Assembly: GCA_903842855.1 (NCBI GenBank)
Contig: CAIMNT010000198.1
Span: 1-10,210, forward strand
Length of the DNA stretch: 10,210 bases
DNA from: an uncultured Actinomycetes bacterium
GTDB lineage: Bacteria > Actinomycetota > Actinomycetes > Nanopelagicales > Nanopelagicaceae
Reading direction: 5' to 3'
The translations under genes and the position numbers were made by a program. This document shows, one piece after another, positions 5,944 to 10,210 of this stretch. Numbering within the stretch: the first letter of the stretch is position 1; each line of letters opens with the position of its first letter. The notes under the pieces were generated by a model. That model was not told the origin of the DNA, did not search any database, and saw only the letters and a list, made by a program, of their open reading frames with translations.

Positions 5944-6722
5944 GTAACCCATTAAAGCGCGCTGTTAAAGCGATGCTTTATCCGCTCTATGAGCGTCGCC
6001 TCTTGCGGCAGCTTGACTTCACCCAGACACCTCATCACGTTGGCGTTATCTTGGATGGAAATCGACGTTGGGCTAAATCGAATTTTGGAGCTAACCCCGA
6101 AGAAGGCCACCGCGCAGGAGCTTCAAAGATCATCGAACTTCTTAATTGGTGCGAAGAAGCTGATGTCTCCATCATTACCTTGTGGCTACTCTCCACTGAC
6201 AATTTAAATCGGGAGGCGGGAGAGCTCGATGCCCTGCTGAAGATTATCGCCACCGCGGTAGATCACCTCGATGAACTCGGCAAGTGGGAGATAAAGCCGC
6301 TTGGAGCTTTAGAGTTATTACCAGAGTGGTTGCAGACTAAGTTACGCGATGTAGAAATTAGGAGTAAAGGTCGAACCAAGGTCGTCGTCAACGTGGCGAT
6401 CGGTTACGGGGGACGGCACGAGATCGTTGATGCGGTTCGAAACTTCATTAAAGATGGGATTGTCCAAGGTAAGAGCGCTGATGAGATCGCAAGTGGTCTG
6501 TCTATTGATGAGGTAAGCAAGCATTTATATACCGCAGGAATGCCCGACCCTGAATTAGTGATTAGAACTTCGGGGGAGCAGCGGCTATCTGGATTTCTCC
6601 TTTGGCAGTCGGCCCACTCAGAGTTCTATTTCTGTGAGGCCTATTGGCCCGACTTTCGCCGCGTCGATTTCTTGCGTGCTCTGCGTGCCTACGCCCAGCG
6701 CAACCGCCGCTTCGGTCGGTAG
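5940..6722 (+). CDS. uppS: Isoprenyl transferase (cis-prenyltransferase, short-chain actinobacterial type)
   Basis: A 260-residue soluble or membrane-associated enzyme that adds isopentenyl diphosphate to an allylic diphosphate with cis geometry, for polyprenyl-phosphate carriers used in cell wall synthesis. Conserved regions: GVILDGNRRWAK (about 35-46; D39 is the Mg/diphosphate-binding aspartate), GHRAGASKI, LWLLSTDNLNRE, VNVAIGYGGRHEIVDA, and the C-terminal PDPELVIRTSGEQRLSGF followed by LLWQSAHSEFYF. The LLSTDNL motif is that of Rv1086-like enzymes, which in M. tuberculosis make the C15 product Z,E-farnesyl diphosphate; full-length undecaprenyl or decaprenyl synthases usually have FSTENW-like sequence. 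So a short-chain product is likely but not proven, and uppS is used as the family symbol. The start overlaps the DUF3817 stop (ATGA) and has only a weak A-rich Shine-Dalgarno, so it depends on coupling. Confidence 0.93.
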   Translation: MSNPLKRAVKAMLYPLYERRLLRQLDFTQTPHHVGVILDGNRRWAKSNFGANPEEGHRAGASKIIELLNWCEEADVSIITLWLLSTDNLNREAGELDALLKIIATAVDHLDELGKWEIKPLGALELLPEWLQTKLRDVEIRSKGRTKVVVNVAIGYGGRHEIVDAVRNFIKDGIVQGKSADEIASGLSIDEVSKHLYTAGMPDPELVIRTSGEQRLSGFLLWQSAHSEFYFCEAYWPDFRRVDFLRALRAYAQRNRRFGR

Positions 6723-6766
6723 CCCCGCAGCCAGCCCGCCTTCGTAAATTAACCTTTCGCTACCGC

Positions 6767-6904
6767 GTGTCGCTCACCCCCGAGGGCTCGCGAGTTTTAC
6801 TTTATGAGGTATTAGTTCCATTTGTCCCCCTGCGGATGGAAGCCACTCGAGAAGAACTAAATCCACGGAAAGCGCGAGGACCTCTTGGCAAAGAGCCAAA
6901 ATAA
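6767..6904 (+). CDS. Possible small ORF between uppS and phoH (doubtful)
   Basis: In the 162-nt gap between uppS and the PhoH gene one plus-strand frame is open, from the GTG at 6767 to TAA at 6902-6904, giving 45 residues (MSLTPEGSRVLLYEVLVPFV at the start, then a charged half with REELNPRKARGPLGKEPK). It overlaps the phoH start by 20 nt in another frame. The same frame is open back into the 3' end of uppS. There is no Shine-Dalgarno or clear -10 box for the GTG. In mycobacteria a short gene, phoAT, precedes phoH2 and acts as its antitoxin, which makes the position suggestive. The reading frame may be chance. Confidence 0.22.
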   Translation: MSLTPEGSRVLLYEVLVPFVPLRMEATREELNPRKARGPLGKEPK

Positions 6905-8207
6905 AGGGCGCAAGACGTATGTAATAGATACCAGTGTCTTGCTGGCAGATCCGGCCGCATTAGCTCGCTTCGCCGAGCATGAAGTCATAATCCCGATCGT
7001 GGTTATTGGGGAACTCGAGACTAAACGTGACCATCCCGAACTGGGCTACTTTGCCCGGGCAGCGCTTCGCACCCTAGATGACCTGCGCATTAGCCATGGC
7101 CGCTTGGATCAGTCGATCGCCATCAACGAGGTGGGCGGCACCCTCAAGGTTGAGCTCAACCATTCAGATCCAACCTCCCTTCCAGCAGGCTTCCTGCGCG
7201 ATGGCTCTAACGACTCTCGGATCTTGGCGATCGCAAGAAACCTAATGGCCGAAAGCCGCGAGGTGGTCCTAGTCACCAAGGATCTGCCGTTGCGGGTGAA
7301 AGCCTCCTCGGTCGGCGTTGAATCTGAGGAGTACCGACATGAGTTGGCCTCAACGTCTGGTTGGACCGGAATGGTCGAAGCCAACGTGGGTGGGTCACTC
7401 ATTGACTCCCTCTATGAAAATGACCGCACCCCCCACGAGTTAGCACGCGAACATCCCTGCCACACCGGAATTGTTCTCCATTCAGAAAAGGGAAGTGCAC
7501 TCGCGCGGGTCACTCCCGACAAGCAACTGCAATTAGTTCGTGGTGATCGCTCCGCCTTTGGGCTGCATGGCCGATCGGCCGAACAGAGAGTTGCCCTGGA
7601 TCTACTTCTTGATAATGAGATCGGCATCGTCTCTCTTGGTGGTCGAGCAGGAACTGGAAAATCTGCCCTCGCTCTCTGTGCTGGTCTTGAAGCGGTGCTC
7701 GAACGTCGCCACCATAAGAAGGTTGTAATTTTTCGCCCCCTCTACGCAGTCGGAGGACAGGAACTTGGTTATCTTCCCGGCAGTGAGGGCGAGAAGATGT
7801 CGCCTTGGGCTCAAGCTGTCTTCGATACTTTGGGAGCCTTGGTCAGTCAGACCGTCATTGACGAGATCGTTGATCGTGGCTTGATCGAAGTTTTGCCGCT
7901 CACCCATATCCGCGGTCGCTCCTTGCACGATTCTTTCGTCATCGTGGATGAGGCACAGTCCCTAGAGCGCGGAGTTCTACTCACAGTCCTCTCTCGAATT
8001 GGTCAAGGTTCAAGGGTGATCCTCACTCACGACATCGCGCAGCGGGACAACCTTCGGGTCGGTCGCCACGACGGTGTGGTCGCGGTGGTGGAGTCCCTTA
8101 AGGGGCATCCACTTTTCGCCCATGTCACATTGACTAGGTCAGAGCGCTCGCCGATTGCCGCTTTGGTCACTGAGATGCTGGAAGAGCCAATTAACTTCCT
8201 TGCCTAA
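6885..8207 (+). CDS. PIN-PhoH family protein (PhoH2-like RNase/ATPase)
   Basis: A 440-residue fusion of an N-terminal PIN nuclease domain (about 10-150) and a C-terminal PhoH ATPase domain (about 228-435). The PIN acidic residues are visible: D15 in YVIDTSVLL, E43 in IGELETKRDH, D110 in SNDSRI and D133 in VTKDLP. The ATPase has Walker A GRAGTGKS (253-260, K259) and Walker B VIVDEAQ (352-358). The related M. tuberculosis PhoH2 (Rv1095) has been described as an RNA helicase coupled to an RNase, so RNA processing is the likely role. The start is TTG at 6885 with GAGGA (6876-6880) 4 nt upstream; the frame has a stop at 6858-6860 and no ATG or GTG between, and the PIN core begins at residue 12, so a much later start is excluded. 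No clear promoter was found in the gap, so readthrough from uppS is likely. Confidence 0.93.
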   Translation: MAKSQNKGRKTYVIDTSVLLADPAALARFAEHEVIIPIVVIGELETKRDHPELGYFARAALRTLDDLRISHGRLDQSIAINEVGGTLKVELNHSDPTSLPAGFLRDGSNDSRILAIARNLMAESREVVLVTKDLPLRVKASSVGVESEEYRHELASTSGWTGMVEANVGGSLIDSLYENDRTPHELAREHPCHTGIVLHSEKGSALARVTPDKQLQLVRGDRSAFGLHGRSAEQRVALDLLLDNEIGIVSLGGRAGTGKSALALCAGLEAVLERRHHKKVVIFRPLYAVGGQELGYLPGSEGEKMSPWAQAVFDTLGALVSQTVIDEIVDRGLIEVLPLTHIRGRSLHDSFVIVDEAQSLERGVLLTVLSRIGQGSRVILTHDIAQRDNLRVGRHDGVVAVVESLKGHPLFAHVTLTRSERSPIAALVTEMLEEPINFLA

Positions 8208-8345
8208 TTTCCCTGCAGAGGGCTAAAAAACTGCCCCTACGGACATTTCGGACATAAAGGGTTTCTTACGGGCTGACCTGCACCTTTAGAAATGGTCATT
8301 TCTGAGAATTAAAAATTTTTTGGGGTTATGCGGGATAAAATTTGC
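8208..8345. other. Non-coding gap after phoH, with a hairpin, a short repeat and an AT tract
   Basis: No gene is seen. The stretch holds a direct repeat CGGACAT (8240-8246 and 8249-8255, period 9), a hairpin AGAAATG/CATTTCT (8288-8294 with 8297-8303) that could help end phoH transcripts although no T-run directly follows, and an AT-rich tract (8308-8320) that may act as an upstream promoter element for the next gene. Confidence 0.4.
8336..8341 (+). promoter_or_regulatory. Possible -10 box for the SLT-domain gene
   Basis: TAAAAT (8336-8341) follows an AT-rich tract. There is no good TTGACA-like box at the proper distance, so a different sigma factor or an activator would be needed. If used, transcription would start near 8348, leaving a leader of about 114 nt before the GTG at 8462. 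Confidence 0.3.
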
Positions 8346-8461
8346 CTCTGCCTAATACCTCTGTAACTCTAAAACCTGTCAGGCGCTCTGGATGGCTTCG
8401 AATCGCGAAGCTGCTGGGCGCAATGAAGGGCACGATCGACTAGAGCTAAGGAGGCAGAGCC
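8346..8461 (+). ncRNA. Candidate structured 5' leader (riboswitch-like) of the SLT gene
   Basis: The leader can fold with an enclosing 8-bp helix CTCTGCCT (8346-8353) with AGGCAGAG (8452-8459). Next to it CCT (8358-8360) can pair with AGG (8449-8451), which together would bury the Shine-Dalgarno AAGGAGG (8448-8454). Inside lies CTCTA (8367-8371) with TAGAG (8441-8445), and an arm made of GCGCTC (8383-8388) with GGGCGC (8416-8421, one G-U pair), an internal loop, and GCTTCG (8395-8400) with CGAAGC (8406-8411). The gene context, a secreted wall hydrolase in an actinobacterium, is where c-di-AMP (ydaO/yuaA) riboswitches occur, and the ends faintly resemble that class, but its internal G-rich boxes are not seen. 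The pairings were found by eye. Confidence 0.35.
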
Positions 8462-9040
8462 GTGGTTCACTCATTCCGTAAACCATTCGTCGTCATGACA
8501 GCGGCCCTCGCCATCACAATCCTCGCCTCGGTTAACACCACTTTTGCAGAGGTCGACTTCGGACAGACCGTAACCCTTCCAGATGCCCCTAGCGCCCCGG
8601 CTGTCATGGTCGATCCCACCGTCGCGCTGACCCAAAATTTCGGACTCATTGACCTTGGCTCAGCAAGTTCAGTCGATGCAGGTGAGATGGCTCTGGTCTC
8701 CCAGGCCGCGCGCCAGGTCCAACAAGCCAAAACTCCAGAAGGCGCCAAACTGGTGGCAAAGGAGATCGTCGCATCTACTTATAAGTGGAGCGCTCGTCAG
8801 ATGTCTTGCTTGAATGCACTCTGGAATGGCGAGAGTCACTGGAACTTTAAAGCTCATAACTATTACAGCGGAGCAACCGGTATCGCCCAGGCGTTACCTG
8901 GAAACAAGATGGATGTCATCGCCACCGACTGGCGTACAAATCCCGTCACCCAGATTAAATGGGGAATTCGTTATATCAAGATTCGCTATGGCTCTCCTTG
9001 TAAGGCCCTTGCTGTTACCCATTGGCGCGGTTACTACTAA
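8462..9040 (+). CDS. Secreted SLT-domain (lytic transglycosylase-like) cell wall protein
   Basis: A 192-residue protein with an N-terminal signal peptide (RK-containing n-region, hydrophobic core about 9-24, likely cleavage after TFA at residue 29). A low-complexity Ala/Pro/Val-rich linker follows (about 30-105). The C-terminal 85 residues form a minimal SLT-like domain of the kind common in Actinobacteria: LNALWNGESHWN (117-128) with probable catalytic E124, then GATGIAQALPGNKM, DWRTNPVTQIKWGIRYIK and RYGSP. It should cleave or remodel peptidoglycan outside the cell. Cysteines C116 and C180 might form a disulphide. No LysM, G5 or Rpf module is present. The GTG at 8462 is preceded by a near-perfect Shine-Dalgarno AAGGAGG (8448-8454) with a 7-nt spacer, and it gives a proper signal peptide. 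Confidence 0.85.
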   Translation: MVHSFRKPFVVMTAALAITILASVNTTFAEVDFGQTVTLPDAPSAPAVMVDPTVALTQNFGLIDLGSASSVDAGEMALVSQAARQVQQAKTPEGAKLVAKEIVASTYKWSARQMSCLNALWNGESHWNFKAHNYYSGATGIAQALPGNKMDVIATDWRTNPVTQIKWGIRYIKIRYGSPCKALAVTHWRGYY

Positions 9041-9074
9041 GCCGGAGGTCGGCTCAATTTCCTAGTCCGCCTTT

Positions 9075-9151
9075 AACCTTGTAACCTTCTCCATGCTGGT
9101 TCACGGGATTTCCGACCCAGTAAGCCCATCGGTACCTAAAGAGGTTCTTTC
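9075..9151 (+). promoter_or_regulatory. Possible regulatory leader of rpmE
   Basis: Upstream of rpmE the sequence AACCTT occurs twice (9075-9080 and 9083-9088). Either copy can pair with GAGGTT (9141-9146), which contains part of the Shine-Dalgarno AGAGG (9140-9144). Between them CTGG/CCAG and CGG/CCG can form a small hairpin (about 9096-9120). L31 leader motifs that mediate autoregulation are known in Actinobacteria and other groups, so control by L31 is plausible. I could not match a known consensus. Confidence 0.25.
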
Positions 9152-9370
9152 ATGAAGCCAGAGATTCATCCAGATTACATTGAGACAACCGTCACCTGCG
9201 GTTGCGGCCAGGTCTTCACGACTCGCTCCACAAAAGCATCAGGTTCAATTTATGTTGAAGTCTGTTCCGCTTGCCATCCTTTCTACACTGGAAAGCAACG
9301 CATCCTCGATACAGGTGGCCGCGTAGCTGCCTTCGAAAAGCGTTTCGGCAAGGCAACAGAGACTAAGTAG
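9152..9370 (+). CDS. rpmE: 50S ribosomal protein L31, zinc-binding form
   Basis: A 72-residue ribosomal protein of the large subunit, at the intersubunit bridge. It starts MKPEIHPDYI and has the zinc-binding cysteines C16, C18, C38 and C41 (TCGCGQVF and CSACHPFYTGKQ), so it is the Zn-containing C+ form rather than the zinc-free form made under zinc starvation. The ATG at 9152 is preceded by AGAGG with a 7-nt spacer. In many Actinobacteria rpmE lies between rho and prfA; here prfA follows as usual, but the gene before it is the SLT protein instead of rho. A strong terminator behind rpmE makes it largely a single-gene unit. Confidence 0.97.
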   Translation: MKPEIHPDYIETTVTCGCGQVFTTRSTKASGSIYVEVCSACHPFYTGKQRILDTGGRVAAFEKRFGKATETK

Positions 9371-9378
9371 CTTTCTTC

Positions 9379-9427
9379 AAGAGACCGCGGCTCACCCTGT
9401 CATGGGTGGGCGCGGTCTCTTTTATTT
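9379..9427 (+). terminator. Strong intrinsic terminator after rpmE
   Basis: AAGAGACCGCG (9379-9389) pairs with CGCGGTCTCTT (9411-9421). The stem continues after one bulged G (9390) through CTCACCC with GGGTGGG (9391-9397 with 9404-9410, one G-U pair) to a 6-nt loop. It is followed by the T-rich run TTTTATTT (9420-9427). It separates rpmE from prfA. Confidence 0.92.
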
Positions 9428-9475
9428 GTATAGGCCAAATTTGAATTCAAGATCGAAGCGAAGAAGGGAGATCGC

Positions 9476-10210
9476 ATGAGCCAGGCACATGACAAGTTCG
9501 GCAATGTCCACGAACTTCTCGATGAGTATGTTGAGCTAGAGAAAGAACTCGCCGACCCCTCCATTCACAGCGACCAAGGCAAGGCACGCCGTTTAGGTAA
9601 GCGTTACGCCGAACTCGGACCAGTCATTGGCGGCTACCGAGCCTGGAAGAGCGCCACTGATGATCTCGCCGCCGGACGTGAAATGGCCGCTGAAGATCCC
9701 GATTTTGCCGCTGAAATTCCCGCCCTGGAAAGCGCGCTCGCCGAGAGCGAGGCTAAGTTAGAGGAGCTACTCCTGCCACGTGACCCCAATGATGATCGCG
9801 ATGTCATCATGGAGATTAAGGCTGGGGTGGGTGGCGATGAGTCGGCCCTCTTTGCCGGAGATTTGCTCCGGATGTACCAACGCTATGCCGAGCGACAAGG
9901 GTGGAAGACTGAGATTATCGATGCCACCGACTCTGAAATGGGTGGCTATAAAGATGTATCGATGGCTATTAAATCTAAGGGCGTAGGTGAACCAGGTAAG
10001 ACCCCTTACGCCAAATTGAAATTTGAAGGTGGAGTGCACCGCGTGCAACGTGTCCCAGAGACTGAATCCCAAGGTCGAATTCATACCTATGCTGCGGGAG
10101 TACTGATCTTGGCTGAAGCCGATGAGGTAGATGTTGAAATCCGTCAGCAAGATCTGCGTATCGACGTTTATCGCTCATCCGGGCCAGGCGGCCAATCGGT
10201 TAATACAACC
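9476..10210 (+). CDS. prfA: Peptide chain release factor 1 (RF1), 5' part
   Basis: The gene runs from ATG 9476 to the window edge without a stop, giving the first 245 residues of a protein usually about 355 long. RF1 recognises UAA and UAG and triggers peptide release. The N-terminal coiled domain (about 1-100) is followed by IMEIKAGVGGDESALFAGDL. The stop-codon recognition tripeptide is PET (194-196, in HRVQRVPETESQGRIH), a PxT motif that marks RF1; RF2 has SPF. The catalytic GGQ (238-240, in SSGPGGQSVNTT) is intact at the very end. Shine-Dalgarno AAGGGAG (9465-9471 region) lies about 5 nt before the ATG. The segment after RIHT reads YAAGVLILAEAD, slightly different from the common SAATVAVLPEAE, but nothing essential is missing. 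Confidence 0.96.
   Translation, partial: MSQAHDKFGNVHELLDEYVELEKELADPSIHSDQGKARRLGKRYAELGPVIGGYRAWKSATDDLAAGREMAAEDPDFAAEIPALESALAESEAKLEELLLPRDPNDDRDVIMEIKAGVGGDESALFAGDLLRMYQRYAERQGWKTEIIDATDSEMGGYKDVSMAIKSKGVGEPGKTPYAKLKFEGGVHRVQRVPETESQGRIHTYAAGVLILAEADEVDVEIRQQDLRIDVYRSSGPGGQSVNTT

Noticed and set aside
7602..7928. 108-aa minus-strand frame inside phoH
   Set aside because: Antisense to the conserved PhoH ATPase core, composition explained by the codons of the real gene; no promoter or Shine-Dalgarno seen.
8240..8255. Direct repeat CGGACAT twice with a 9-nt period
   Set aside because: Only two copies in a non-coding gap; no third copy or palindrome, so not enough for an operator or repeat array.
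9040..9054. Hairpin AGCCG/CGGCT right at the SLT gene stop
   Set aside because: Five base pairs and no T-run after it (CAATTTCC follows); too weak to call a terminator.
9441..9450. TTGAATTCAA palindrome upstream of prfA
   Set aside because: A 10-bp AT-rich palindrome containing an EcoRI-like core is expected by chance; no second site nearby.

Overview
The window looks like chromosomal DNA of an actinobacterium with moderate GC content (about half G+C by eye). The evidence is the gene content and order: actinobacterial GreA, DUF4307, SURF1, DUF3817, a short-chain-type cis-prenyltransferase, a PIN-PhoH protein, a minimal secreted SLT-domain protein, rpmE and prfA. The moderate GC and compact, overlapping genes would suit a streamlined freshwater actinobacterium such as the Nanopelagicales (acI), but that placement is inference. 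No phage, IS, CRISPR, tRNA or rRNA is visible.

Layout. (1) Positions 1-306 hold the 3' end of a membrane protein, ended by a 42-nt perfect palindrome that also serves the converging gene. (2) Positions 362-3841 form an export block: a 14-TM-type DHA2 (EmrB/QacA-like) drug:H+ antiporter on the minus strand, and divergent from it a DrrA/DrrB-type ABC exporter whose two genes overlap by ATGA. (3) greA and a DUF4307 membrane protein lie on the minus strand (3850-4738 or 4750). (4) Divergent from them runs a tightly overlapping plus-strand chain: an unrecognised 46-aa single-TM protein (4780-4920), SURF1, DUF3817 and a cis-prenyltransferase, followed after 162 nt by a PIN-PhoH ATPase. (5) Positions 8208-8461 are a 254-nt non-coding stretch with a probable promoter and a foldable leader before a small secreted lytic-transglycosylase-like protein. 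(6) rpmE (zinc-binding L31), a strong terminator, and the 5' part of prfA (RF1), cut by the window end just after its GGQ motif.

Blocks 3 and 4 keep the order known from Mycobacterium tuberculosis (greA Rv1080c, DUF4307 Rv1081c, mca Rv1082, Rv1083, then Rv1086 cis-prenyltransferase and, further on, phoH2 Rv1095). The mycothiol S-conjugate amidase gene (mca) is absent here from its usual place.

Several genes (drrA, greA, DUF4307, the 46-aa ORF) have no Shine-Dalgarno but have a -10-like box 6-9 nt before the start, as expected for leaderless mRNAs. Others (MFS, drrB, DUF3817, SLT protein, rpmE, prfA) have clear Shine-Dalgarno sites. The less explained spots are the small TM ORF, a possible small ORF between uppS and phoH, and the possible structured leaders before the SLT gene and rpmE.
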